In this document: one piece after another, positions 42,387-51,206 of the stretch
Numbering within the stretch: position 1 is the first letter of the stretch
Layout: every line of letters starts with the position of its first letter
Source of the DNA: Chloroflexota bacterium
GTDB lineage: Bacteria; Chloroflexota; UBA11872; VXNJ01
DNA: 64,000 nucleotides
NCBI GenBank assembly: GCA_026707405.1
Contig: JAPOWW010000009.1
Coordinates: 62,001-126,000 of the forward strand
Reading direction: 5' to 3'
Notes under the pieces: generated by a model
The model's input: only the letters and a program-made list of their open reading frames with translations
Database searches by the model: none
What the model was told of the DNA's origin: nothing
Translations under genes and position numbers: made by a program

Positions 42387-44570
42387 TTGACGGCTGAAAC
42401 CGAACGCTGGAACCTGAATCCTCCGCAGTGGGAAGCAGTCCGCCACGGAAGAGGTCCTCTGCTGATATTGGCGGGGGCGGGGTCGGGGAAGACCCGCGTT
42501 ATCACGTACCGGATCGCGTACCTGATCGCAGAGCGGAACGTCGCACCGTGGAACATCCTGGCTGTGACGTTTACGAACAAGGCCGCGGACGAGATGCGGG
42601 ACCGCGTCGCGCGCCTGCTTGCGGAAAGGGCCGGCGGCGTGACGATAGGCACATTTCACCGAACGTGCGCGGAAATGCTGCGGCGGAACGCGGCCCAGGC
42701 CGGACTGGATCGCAATTTCCCGATTTTCGACGCCGCTGACCAGCTTGCAGTGGTCCGAACGGCGTTGAAAGACCTGGGATTGACGCCCACACAGGTTTCT
42801 CCGACCGCGGCGCGGGCGGGGATCTCGCGCGCCAAGGACGAATTGCGAACTCACTTCGAATATGCCGAATATGCCGAGGGGCATATACAGGAGATGATCG
42901 CCCGCATCTACCGGCGCTACGAGCAACTGCTGACCGAGTCGGGGGGACTGGATTTCGGCGACCTGATAGTGCGAGCGGTGAACCTGCTGAGAGATTCGCC
43001 GGATGTGCTCGACTACTACCGCAACAGATTTCGCTTCGTGATGGTGGACGAATATCAGGACACCAATCGCGCCCAATATCTACTGGTGCGCGAGCTGTGC
43101 AAATTGCATCGCAACCTGTGCGTCGTGGGCGACGACGACCAGAGCATCTATGGCTGGCGGGGAGCGGACATTCGCAACCTGCTGGAGTTCGAAAATGAGT
43201 ACACAGACGCAAAGGTCGTCAAGCTAGAGCAGAACTATCGCTCGACCGAGATGATCCTGGAGGCGGCGCACGGCGTCGTTTCACCGCTTCCAGGACGCAA
43301 GCCGAAAAAGCTGTGGACGGCGCGGGACGGAGGGGACGATATCCGCGTCGTGGAAGCATACGACGAGGAGGACGAGGCGCGCCGCGTCTTGAAGGAGTTG
43401 AGGGCGGTCGGGAGCGATGGCGTGCGACGCGGAGATGTCGCAATTATGTACCGGACCAACGCACAGTCGCGTCCGTTCGAGGAGGCTTTCGTGCGGGCGG
43501 GAGTCGCCTATCAGCTTGTGGGTGCGACCGAGTTCTACCAGCGGCGGGAGATCAAGGACTTACTGGCCTATCTCCGTTGCGTGGCCAATCCGAGAGATTC
43601 AGTTAGCTTCGGGCGGATCGCGAACGTGCCCGCGCGGGGAATAGGAGCGAAGACTCTCGACGAGCTTGCGCGATGGGCGTCGTGGAGGTCGATGGCGCCC
43701 GGCGAGGCGGTACGACTCTTGTCCCAAGAAAGCGAGAGCGATCTCTCCACGCGCGCCGCCAGAGTGTTAACGCCGCTGGGGCGGCTGCTGACAAGACTGG
43801 ATGAGGCGGCGTCGGCAACGTCGCTTCCCGCGTTCATTCAGCTTGTCTATCGGGAGAGTGGTTACGAAGCGCTTTTGAACGAAGACGAGGACCGCGGTGA
43901 GGAGCGGATCGACAACGTGATCGAGCTGGTGGCGGCGTCGACGCGGTATGTGGGGCTGCCTCCGGCGGAGGCGATGACCGCCTTTCTGCAGGACGTGTCG
44001 CTGGTCTCCGACGTAGATCGAATGCGTGCCGACGGGGACGCCGTTACGCTCATCACCCTGCACGCAGCCAAGGGACTGGAATTTCGCAAGGTCTTCATCG
44101 TGGGTTTCGAGGAGGAGCTTTGCCCGCACATACGGTCTTTTACCGATCCCGCGCAGATGGAGGAAGAGCGCCGGCTGGCCTACGTGGGTATGACGCGCGC
44201 TATCGACAGTCTGGTGTTCACTTACTCGCGCTACCGCGGGGGATGGGGAAGCTCTTCGCGATTGGCGTCCAGGTTCCTGAGCGACATTCCGGACGAACTG
44301 CTGGACCGGGACCGCAAACCGGCCAGAGATTCGCAACGGTACGGATGGATAGGCGTTGAAAATACGGTGCGGGATCGTCAAGGAGCGGAGCCTGTCGCGT
44401 CGATGGAGCGGACCTTCACCGACGGGGCCAGAGTGCGCCACTCGATTTTCGGCGAGGGGATAGTTGTCACGGGCAAGGTGGGGCCAGGAGGCGAGGAAGT
44501 CAGCGTAGCGTTCAAGACCGAGGGACTTAAGCTGCTGAGCGTGGCGTTCGCGAACCTGGAGCGGATTTGA
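42387..44570 (+). CDS. pcrA: ATP-dependent DNA helicase UvrD/PcrA
   Basis: An SF1A helicase of 727 residues for excision repair and replication upkeep. The motifs are in order: LNPPQWEAVRHG (Q motif), LILAGAGSGKTRVIT, AVTFTNKAADEMRDR, FVMVDEYQDTNRAQY, VGDDDQSIYGWRGADI, LEQNYRSTEMIL, TLHAAKGLEFRKVF and EEERRLAYVGMTRA. The C-terminal part (RVRHSIFGEGIVV) is the Tudor-like RNA polymerase-binding element of PcrA/UvrD. The start is TTG 42387; no ATG or GTG fits better. Confidence 0.94.
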   Translation: MTAETERWNLNPPQWEAVRHGRGPLLILAGAGSGKTRVITYRIAYLIAERNVAPWNILAVTFTNKAADEMRDRVARLLAERAGGVTIGTFHRTCAEMLRRNAAQAGLDRNFPIFDAADQLAVVRTALKDLGLTPTQVSPTAARAGISRAKDELRTHFEYAEYAEGHIQEMIARIYRRYEQLLTESGGLDFGDLIVRAVNLLRDSPDVLDYYRNRFRFVMVDEYQDTNRAQYLLVRELCKLHRNLCVVGDDDQSIYGWRGADIRNLLEFENEYTDAKVVKLEQNYRSTEMILEAAHGVVSPLPGRKPKKLWTARDGGDDIRVVEAYDEEDEARRVLKELRAVGSDGVRRGDVAIMYRTNAQSRPFEEAFVRAGVAYQLVGATEFYQRREIKDLLAYLRCVANPRDSVSFGRIANVPARGIGAKTLDELARWASWRSMAPGEAVRLLSQESESDLSTRAARVLTPLGRLLTRLDEAASATSLPAFIQLVYRESGYEALLNEDEDRGEERIDNVIELVAASTRYVGLPPAEAMTAFLQDVSLVSDVDRMRADGDAVTLITLHAAKGLEFRKVFIVGFEEELCPHIRSFTDPAQMEEERRLAYVGMTRAIDSLVFTYSRYRGGWGSSSRLASRFLSDIPDELLDRDRKPARDSQRYGWIGVENTVRDRQGAEPVASMERTFTDGARVRHSIFGEGIVVTGKVGPGGEEVSVAFKTEGLKLLSVAFANLERI

Positions 44571-44664
44571 GTGTGGTGCCGCGGGACGGTATTGCGCCGA
44601 TGTATACAGTGTCATGAGGTCTACTTGTAGGGATATGAACGTGAGGCATCCTGATTCATGAAGT

Positions 44665-44753
44665 TTCTGGATTCCCGCCCCGTATCGGGGTACCGAGCGA
44701 CGTTCTTTCGCGCGAATGACGGTTATGCAAACTTCTCTTCAAGGGAGAGGGAG
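44665..44753. repeat. intergenic dispersed repeats before the ligase gene
   Basis: The gap 44571-44773 contains CTGGATTCCCGC (about 44668) and GCGCGAATGACGG (about 44710), imperfect inverted arms of a widespread ATTCCCGC...GCGGGAAT repeat type. A second, shorter hairpin-like piece, CTCTTCAAGGGAGAG (44735-44749), resembles the perfect copy at 55418-55440. No promoter is obvious. Confidence 0.45.
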
Positions 44754-44773
44754 CGGATTTTCGCGGCCCAGAT

Positions 44774-46501
44774 ATGAAGTTTTATGAACTGGCCGGCTAC
44801 TTCGAGCGGATCGAGCAGACGAGCGGTCGAATAGCGATGACAGAGCTCCTGGCGGAGATTTTCAAGAGCGTCGATCCGGGTGAGGCCCGCCACGTCGCCT
44901 ACTTGCTACAAGGTCGAGTTGCGCCGAGGTTCGTGGAGGTCGAGTTCGGCATCGGCAACAAATTGCTGCAGGCGGCGATCGCCGCCGCGTTTGACGTCGA
45001 GCCTGGAGAAGTCCGCGAGCAGCTCAGGGACCTAGGCGACCACGGATTAACCGCCGAGCGGTTCTGTCAAGCGGAAGGCGCGGGCTTGACGGTGATCGAA
45101 GTGTTTGAACGGCTCGACGCCCTAGCGCGGACCTCGGGGGAAGGCTCGGTGGAGAGCAAAGTCACCCAGCTTGCGAGCCTGATGCGCGACGCCGGGCCTC
45201 TGGAGAACCGCTATCTCGTGCGAATCCCGCTCGTACGCCTGCGGCTAGGCGTCGGCGATCCGACGATCATGGACGGGATGTCGTTCGCCGTCGTGGGCGA
45301 CAAATCCGAGCGTTCGGCAATCGAGCGCGCCTATAACTATGTGAGCGATCTGGGACTGGTGGCGGAACGCTATATCGAAGGCGGGGCCGAGTCTATAGCC
45401 AAGATTCGCGTGGAGGTCGGCAATCCGGTGCGGATGGCCCAGGCCGAGCGGCTGTCGTCGGGTGCGGAGATCATCAAGAAGATCGGCAGATGCGCGGTGG
45501 AGCCGAAGTTCGACGGATTTCGCCTACAGATTCACCGAGCGGGCGGCGACGTCGCCATCTTCTCCCGGAACCTGGAGAACATGACCGGGATGTTCCCGGA
45601 AGTCGCCGAGGCCGTGCGGTCGCGACTCAACAGCGAAAGCGCGATTATCGAAGGCGAGGCGATGGGTTATGACCCGGAGTCACTGCATTTCCTACCTTTC
45701 CAGCTAACCATGTCGCGGCGGCGCAAGCACGGTATCGAGGAGCTGGCGCATTCGATTCCGCTCAAGCTGCTGGCGTTTGACGTTCTGTACGCAGGAGAGG
45801 AAGACCTGACGCCGCTGTCGTACGAGGAGCGGCGCGAGCGGCTCGAGCGGCTAGTCAATCCCAACGAATCGATAGGCGTCACGGAGAGCATTGTTACGGC
45901 CGATCCTGAGAAGGTGGACACCTACTTCGCGGACAGGGTCGAGGACGGTCTTGAGGGCATCCTGGTCAAGAGGCTGGAGTCGCCCTATCAGGCCGGGAAG
46001 CGAAACTTCAACTGGATAAAGCTCAAAGGCAGCTACAAGGGAGGACTAAGCGACTCGTTGGACTGCGCGATCGTGGGGTATTGGCGCGGTCGGGGGAAAC
46101 GGACAGCGTGGGGTATCGGGGCGATATTGACGGCCGTGTGGGACGCGGAGGAAGCCCGGCTGAAGACGATAGCGAGGGTGGGAACCGGATTCTCCGACGA
46201 GGAATGGGTGCAGATACGGGAGCTGTTGGACGAGGACGCGCGGGAAGGGGCGCCGCCGATGCTTGATACGACCGTCGAGGCTGACGTTTGGGTGGAGCCG
46301 CGTTACGTTGCGCCGGTGCTGGCCGACGAGCTTACGCGCAGTCCCAACCACACGGCGGGGCGCAAGGGCGACGAGGCGGGATATGCCCTGCGGTTTCCGC
46401 GGGTGCTGGCGATGCCGCGCGCGGACAAGTCGCCGCAGGACGCTACCACGGTGGCCGAAGTCGAGTCGCTGTTTGCAGCGCAAGGGCGCGGAAGCGCCTG
46501 A
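44774..46501 (+). CDS. ATP-dependent DNA ligase (archaeal/LigB type)
   Basis: The 575-residue ligase has three domains: an N-terminal helical DNA-binding domain (about 1-200), the adenylation domain with the nucleotide Lys in EPKFDGFRLQIH (about 245), FSRNLENMT, IIEGEAMG, LEGILVKRLESPY and NWIKLKGSY, and an OB domain to the end. The architecture matches archaeal replicative ligases and a subset of bacterial accessory ligases, which suggests transfer in the past. Bacteria use NAD-dependent LigA for replication, so this one is likely for repair. It lies on the same strand as pcrA, 203 bases downstream. Confidence 0.92.
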   Translation: MKFYELAGYFERIEQTSGRIAMTELLAEIFKSVDPGEARHVAYLLQGRVAPRFVEVEFGIGNKLLQAAIAAAFDVEPGEVREQLRDLGDHGLTAERFCQAEGAGLTVIEVFERLDALARTSGEGSVESKVTQLASLMRDAGPLENRYLVRIPLVRLRLGVGDPTIMDGMSFAVVGDKSERSAIERAYNYVSDLGLVAERYIEGGAESIAKIRVEVGNPVRMAQAERLSSGAEIIKKIGRCAVEPKFDGFRLQIHRAGGDVAIFSRNLENMTGMFPEVAEAVRSRLNSESAIIEGEAMGYDPESLHFLPFQLTMSRRRKHGIEELAHSIPLKLLAFDVLYAGEEDLTPLSYEERRERLERLVNPNESIGVTESIVTADPEKVDTYFADRVEDGLEGILVKRLESPYQAGKRNFNWIKLKGSYKGGLSDSLDCAIVGYWRGRGKRTAWGIGAILTAVWDAEEARLKTIARVGTGFSDEEWVQIRELLDEDAREGAPPMLDTTVEADVWVEPRYVAPVLADELTRSPNHTAGRKGDEAGYALRFPRVLAMPRADKSPQDATTVAEVESLFAAQGRGSA

Positions 46502-46616
46502 TAGGGCTGGATACGCTATATCTCAGGACTGTCTCCATGGGGCGGCCCTGCGAACTCCGGACGGTTAGATTGGATAGTATTTGCTCCTGACCTACTAGCG
46601 CGAAAGGGATGTTCGG

Positions 46617-47522
46617 ATGGACCCGATGATCGAAGTTCTTGACACACGCCTTCTGCGCCTGATTCGGGACGATGCGGAGATCGAACGGATAGCGGGTGGC
46701 TTCACATTCACCGAAGGGCCGCTTTGGCGTGGCGACCATCTGCTGTTCAGCGATATACCAAACAACCGCATCGTGAGATGGGAGGAGGGGCCTGAGGGGC
46801 CGTCGGTGAGCACGTTTCGGACGCCGAGCGGGCGCTCGAACGGTCTGACCCTGGACAAGCAGGGACGCCTGATCGCCTGCGAGCATCAGGGGCGACGCGT
46901 ATCGATAACGCAGGCGGACGGTTCGGTGGAGCCGCTGGCCGAGTATTACGACGGGAAGAGGCTCAACAGTCCGAACGACGTGGCTGTCCGCTCGGACGGG
47001 ATCGTCTATTTCACCGACCCGCCCTACGGCCTGCTTCCATGGCCGGGCTCGGGTGACGCCGAAATCCCTAGCGAAATCGGGTTCAACGGACTGTACAGAG
47101 TGCTGCTAGATGGAACGGTGGAATTGCTAGCCGATGATTTCGTGAGGCCCAATGGACTGGCTTTCAGCGTCGATGAGAGCATCCTGTACGTGGACGATAC
47201 TCACGCGCGGCACATAAGGGCGTTCGACGTGGCTGCTGACGGGTCGCTGAGCAACGACCGCGTTTTCTTCACCTACCTCGGCGTCGCCGACGAGCACGGA
47301 CCGGACGGAATGAAGATCGACGTGGAGGGGAATCTGTGGGTAACCGGTCCGGGCAGCACGTGGGTGGTGTCGGCGGAAGGCGAGGCGCTGGGCCGGATCC
47401 GGCCTCCCGAGCATCCGGCGAATCTGGCGTTTGGCGGCTCTGATTGGAAGACGCTGTTCATGACCGCCGACACGAGCGTGTACCGGCTCAGGGTCAATGT
47501 GGCCGGGGTCGCCGTTCCGTAA
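46617..47522 (+). CDS. SMP-30/gluconolactonase family protein
   Basis: The 301-residue six-bladed beta-propeller is likely to hydrolyse a sugar lactone. The metal ligands are the Glu in FTFTEGPLW (about 34), Asn in LNSPNDVAV (about 119) and Asp in YVDDTHARHI (about 190). There is no signal peptide. It sits 115 bases after the ligase gene and just before a secreted glucose dehydrogenase-like protein, with which it may form a lactone-producing and lactone-opening pair. Confidence 0.9.
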   Translation: MDPMIEVLDTRLLRLIRDDAEIERIAGGFTFTEGPLWRGDHLLFSDIPNNRIVRWEEGPEGPSVSTFRTPSGRSNGLTLDKQGRLIACEHQGRRVSITQADGSVEPLAEYYDGKRLNSPNDVAVRSDGIVYFTDPPYGLLPWPGSGDAEIPSEIGFNGLYRVLLDGTVELLADDFVRPNGLAFSVDESILYVDDTHARHIRAFDVAADGSLSNDRVFFTYLGVADEHGPDGMKIDVEGNLWVTGPGSTWVVSAEGEALGRIRPPEHPANLAFGGSDWKTLFMTADTSVYRLRVNVAGVAVP

Positions 47523-47565
47523 GGAAGTCAGGCAGACGCTGCGCTCGATCAAGTCCTGCCGTCTG

Positions 47566-49143
47566 ATGAGGAAGCTCCTCTGGGTTCTTGCGTTGGCCGG
47601 ACTCCTTGTAGTCGCTGCCGCTTGCGAGGAAGGCGGTCGCGAGACAGCGCCAACACCGCGGGCGGAAGCTTCACAGCCGACGGCGACGGCTCGCGTCGAG
47701 ACGGAGGCGGTCCCAAGTCCGACGCCGCCGACTCCGACCGCCACTACCGCAGCCCCTACGACGGTCGCGCCCACTCCGACGCCTACAAGCACGGCCGTTC
47801 CCACCGCAGCCGCGCCGCTGGAATACGAAGTCAGTCCGAACGACACGCTGTCGGAGATCGCCCGCCGCTTTGGAGTTACAACGAGTGAGCTGGCGGAAGC
47901 GAACGAGATCGAGAACCCGGATGAAATTCGGGCCGGTGAGGTCTTGAGAATCCCGACCTCGCCGGCCGGCGACAGTAGCGCGCCTACGCCTACTCCTTCG
48001 CCAACGCCGACCGATGAAGCGGAGGCCAAAGAGGCGGAACAGTCGCCGACTCCGGCCGCGCCGACGCTGGCGGGAATCGCGGTCGAAAAGGTGGGTGAGG
48101 ACTTCGAGCAGCCGGTCCAGCTAACCCACGCGGGCGACGGATCGGGGAGGCTGTTCGTGGTGAGCCGGCAGGGGACGATACAGATCCTGAAAGGCGGCGT
48201 AGTACAGCCTGAACCGTTCATGGACATAGGGGATCTGGTTAGCACGGGAGGGTCGGAGCAGGGACTGCTGGGTCTCGTGTTTCATCCCGATTACCGGAAT
48301 AACGGACGCCTGTTCGTGAACTACACGGACAGGGACGGGGATACAGTGATCGCCGAATACCGTGTGGCTTCGAATGATCCAGATCGGGCGGCTCCAGACG
48401 CATTCCAAATCGTCCTGGAGTACGAGCAGCCGTACAGAAACCACAACGGCGGAATGCTTGCGTTCGGTCCGGATGGATATCTGTATATCGGAACGGGCGA
48501 CGGCGGGAGCGGGGGCGACCCGCAAGGCTACGGGCAGAAACTCTCCACGCTGCTTGGGAAGATGCTACGGATAGACGTGGACGCCGGTTCGCCTTACGTC
48601 GTGCCCGCGGACAACCCGTTCGTCGGCGAAGCGGGGGTTCGGCCGGAGATATGGGCTTACGGACTGCGCAACCCGTGGCGCTACTCGTTCGACCGCGAGA
48701 CGGGCGACCTGTACATCGCCGACGTGGGGCAGAACAGACTGGAGGAGGTGCACTTTCAGCCTGCCGCGAGCGCCGGGGGCGAAAACTACGGGTGGAACAT
48801 CATCGAGGGGTCGCGGTGCTTTGCACCGGGTGAGGGTTGTGACAAGAGCGGACTAGTGCTCCCTATTGCGGAGTATGGTCGCGACGACGGCTGCTCGATA
48901 ACCGGCGGCTACGTCTACAGGGGACAGTCGGAGGCGGCGCTGAATGGGCACTACCTTTTCGGGGACTTTTGCAGCGGCCGCATCTGGACGGTAGTGAGAT
49001 CGGCGGACGGCGTCTGGACCACGACCGAGCGGCTAACGACCGGTCTGAACATCAGCTCGTTCGGCGAAGATGAGGATGGAGAGGTCTACTTCCTCGACTA
49101 TCGCGTCGGATCGGTTTTCCGAATCAAGGCCGTGACCGGATAA
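47566..49143 (+). CDS. lipoprotein with LysM domain and glucose/sorbosone dehydrogenase domain
   Basis: ATG 47566 opens a clear lipoprotein signal (MRKLLWVLALAGLLVVAAAC, lipobox VAAAC); the frame upstream overlaps the lactonase gene and is ignored. The 525-residue product has a Pro/Thr-rich linker, one LysM domain (about 98-145, YEVSPNDTLSEIARRFGV), a second Pro/Thr linker and a GSDH beta-propeller (about 185-525). The propeller shows LGLVFHPDYRNNGRLFV, RNHNGGMLAFGPDGYLYIG with the catalytic-type His, and EIWAYGLRNPWRYSFD. Such domains oxidise sugars with PQQ, or sometimes bind other ligands. LysM would attach it to peptidoglycan. Confidence 0.9.
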   Translation: MRKLLWVLALAGLLVVAAACEEGGRETAPTPRAEASQPTATARVETEAVPSPTPPTPTATTAAPTTVAPTPTPTSTAVPTAAAPLEYEVSPNDTLSEIARRFGVTTSELAEANEIENPDEIRAGEVLRIPTSPAGDSSAPTPTPSPTPTDEAEAKEAEQSPTPAAPTLAGIAVEKVGEDFEQPVQLTHAGDGSGRLFVVSRQGTIQILKGGVVQPEPFMDIGDLVSTGGSEQGLLGLVFHPDYRNNGRLFVNYTDRDGDTVIAEYRVASNDPDRAAPDAFQIVLEYEQPYRNHNGGMLAFGPDGYLYIGTGDGGSGGDPQGYGQKLSTLLGKMLRIDVDAGSPYVVPADNPFVGEAGVRPEIWAYGLRNPWRYSFDRETGDLYIADVGQNRLEEVHFQPAASAGGENYGWNIIEGSRCFAPGEGCDKSGLVLPIAEYGRDDGCSITGGYVYRGQSEAALNGHYLFGDFCSGRIWTVVRSADGVWTTTERLTTGLNISSFGEDEDGEVYFLDYRVGSVFRIKAVTG

Positions 49144-49181
49144 CGGAGGTGTCCGGGGCTCGACTTCCGAATCCGGCGACT

Positions 49182-49532
49182 CTAGTCGGCGCCGATTTCC
49201 TCGAACTCCCGGCGGTCGAATCCGGCGATGATCTGTTCGCCAACGACTACGAGGGGCCGCCGGATCAGGGTTGGGTCTTCGACCATCAACTCGATGAGCT
49301 GGTCGTCCGTTAAATCGGCGGTATCGAGCTTGAGCTCCCTGAACTTCCTGGAGCGCCGGCTGAGGAAATCGCGAACGCTTCGCCCGGCCAACAGACTGCT
49401 CAACTCATCCACGGTGAACGGCTGCTTGAAGTAGTTGCGGACCTGGTATTTGACTCCCCTGCTATCCAGCAGGGCCGTGCCTTTACGGCAGCTCGATCAG
49501 CCGGGTTTGATGTATACGAGAGGTTCGCTCAT
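49182..49532 (-). CDS. ArsC/Spx-family thiol reductase, probable selenoprotein (Sec at TGA 49497-49499)
   Basis: Conventional calling starts at 49412 and yields 76 residues of the ArsC/Spx C-terminal half (DLTDDQLIELMVEDPTLIRR, PLVVVGEQIIAGFD). Upstream in the same frame the coding sequence continues without break except for one TGA: ATG 49532 gives MSEPLVYIKPG-TGA-SSCRKGTALL. Reading TGA as Sec gives a 116-residue protein, the normal family length, with U12-x-x-C15 followed by RK, precisely where the family has the redox C-x-x-C. A SECIS-like hairpin lies downstream (separate entry). A GGAGGG stands 11 bases before the ATG. The gene begins 23 bases after the D-aminoacylase stop on the same strand. 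It would be a cytoplasmic thiol oxidoreductase, arsenate reductase-like or Spx-like; the substrate is unknown. Confidence 0.85.
49457..49474 (-). promoter_or_regulatory. bacterial SECIS-like hairpin
   Basis: On the minus strand CCCTGCT (49474-49468), loop GGAT (49467-49464), AGCAGGG (49463-49457): a perfect 7-bp stem with a four-base loop that begins GG. The loop starts 30 nt after the TGA codon. Bacterial SECIS elements known from formate dehydrogenase and others have a small loop with G in the first two positions, about 16-37 nt after UGA; SelB with Sec-tRNA binds there. Confidence 0.75.
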
Positions 49533-49555
49533 AGGGGCTGTGAGACCCTCCACGT

Positions 49556-51160
49556 CTATGCGGCTTGGGGGCCGCGAAGCGCTCGACCGGGCAATTCCTT
49601 CGATTGCGCACCGTCTCGCACGACGAATCGACCGCCAACGATAACATGCACGATACCCTCGGGAAATTGATGCGGGTCGTCGAAGGTGGCGGTGTCGATT
49701 ATCCGGTCGGGATCGAACACGACCAGATCGGCATCGCGTCCCGGCTCAAGGAGTCCCTTGGCTTCGAGACCCATTTTCTTGGCTGGAAATCCCGTCATCT
49801 TGTGAACGGCTTCTTCGAGCGGGAAGAGGTTTTCGTCGCGGGCGTAATGTCCCAGGACTCGCGGGAAGGCGCCGTAATACCGCGGATGGGGACGGCCCAT
49901 CCCAAGCGGCGGTTCGGGCGAGATGGCCGAGCCATCGGAACCGATCATTGCGGCGGGATGGCGCAGCACGTATCTAACGTCCTCTTCGTCCATAACGAAG
50001 TGGATAAGGGCGCCTTGCAATTCTTCTTCGATCAGAATGTCGTGCGCGGCGGTCTCCGGCGGGACACCTCTCCGGCGCGCTATCTGGGCGACGCTCTTTC
50101 CGACTACGTCCGGATTTCCCGACGCCGTCCAGGATATGTAAGTCGAGTCCCACTCACGCTGCTCTGATCTCAATTCGGCTTCAAGCCGGTCTCTGACAGC
50201 ACGGTCTCGCAATCTGGCGAGGATTGCATCGCTACCGCCTTCGTGAGCCCATTCGGGTACTAACTGTGTGATGCTGCCACCGCCGGCGGGATACGGATAG
50301 ACATCGACGGTCACGTCCACGCCGCGGTCCTGGGCGGCTTCGACCATAGCCAAGGATTCGCGCACGCGCCCCCAGTACGGCCTGCCCGACGCCTTGTGAT
50401 GGGCTATCTGGACGGCGACACCGGCGCGCTCACCGATCTCGATAGCCTCGGCGACCGCTCGGAGGAGGCTATGGCCTTCGCCGCGTATGTGGCTGAAATA
50501 GACCCCGCCGAACTCAGCCAGGACTTCTGCCAGCTCGACGATCTCGTCCGTCTCGCTGTAGGAGCTTGGCGGGAAGATAAGCCCGGTCGAAAACCCGAAC
50601 GCGCCCTCTTCGAGCGACGCGTGGAGCAGCGCCTTCATCTCGTTTAGCTCGCCGCTGGTGGGATAGCGCTTGTCATAGCCCATCACCGCGGTGCGGATGG
50701 GCACATGCCCGACAAGGGCCAGTACATTGACGGCGACGCCGGAGGCGTCGAGACGGTCGAGGTAGCCGCCCATCGAGTCCCATGACCAGTCGAAGTCGGC
50801 GCCCATTGCCAAGTGCAAGCTTGTCGAGACCATGTCGCTCCGATTGAGGTCGGTGACGGGGGCGGGGCTGAATCCGCAGTTACCGACGATTTCGGTGGTT
50901 ACGCCTTGACGGACCTTGCTCTGGGCAGCGGGATCGATGAGGAGCGGGAAGTCGGAATGGCTGTGAGTGTCGATGAAGCCGGGGCAGATAACGAGACCGT
51001 CAAGGTCGATAACCGTACGGCCCCTGGAGCCGGGAATCTCACCGACCGCCGCAATGGTGGACCCGTTGACCGCGACCGCGCCTGAACGCCGGGCGGCTCC
51101 CGTACCGTCGAGGATCGTGCAGTTATCGAAAACGATGTCGTAGTCGGCGGACGCGTTCAC
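49556..51160 (-). CDS. N-acyl-D-amino-acid deacylase family amidohydrolase
   Basis: A metal-dependent amidohydrolase of 534 residues. It has the first metal site CPGFIDTHSHSD, VGNCGFS with the metal-bridging Cys, HIRGEGHS, QIAHHKASG and the late Asp in MIGSDGSA. Family members release D-amino acids from N-acyl-D-amino acids or D-peptides; some are dihydropyrimidinase-related. GTG 51160 with GGGAG 7 bases upstream is preferred to GTG 51196. The selenoprotein gene follows directly and the SDR gene precedes it on the same strand. Confidence 0.9.
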   Translation of the reverse strand: MNASADYDIVFDNCTILDGTGAARRSGAVAVNGSTIAAVGEIPGSRGRTVIDLDGLVICPGFIDTHSHSDFPLLIDPAAQSKVRQGVTTEIVGNCGFSPAPVTDLNRSDMVSTSLHLAMGADFDWSWDSMGGYLDRLDASGVAVNVLALVGHVPIRTAVMGYDKRYPTSGELNEMKALLHASLEEGAFGFSTGLIFPPSSYSETDEIVELAEVLAEFGGVYFSHIRGEGHSLLRAVAEAIEIGERAGVAVQIAHHKASGRPYWGRVRESLAMVEAAQDRGVDVTVDVYPYPAGGGSITQLVPEWAHEGGSDAILARLRDRAVRDRLEAELRSEQREWDSTYISWTASGNPDVVGKSVAQIARRRGVPPETAAHDILIEEELQGALIHFVMDEEDVRYVLRHPAAMIGSDGSAISPEPPLGMGRPHPRYYGAFPRVLGHYARDENLFPLEEAVHKMTGFPAKKMGLEAKGLLEPGRDADLVVFDPDRIIDTATFDDPHQFPEGIVHVIVGGRFVVRDGAQSKELPGRALRGPQAA

Positions 51161-51206
51161 GGGCGTTCTCCCACTGGAGTTACGGTCGAGCGGCACTCAG
51201 CCTGCG

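Noticed and set aside
47127-48245. 372-codon minus-strand frame over the lactonase and lipoprotein genes
   Set aside because: Spans two strongly supported plus-strand genes, and its sequence is low complexity.
49182-49412. Reading the ArsC-like gene as a truncated pseudogene
   Set aside because: Coding is intact on both sides of one TGA, the codon falls exactly on the redox Cys, and a SECIS-like hairpin is correctly spaced. Random decay would not be expected to give all three.
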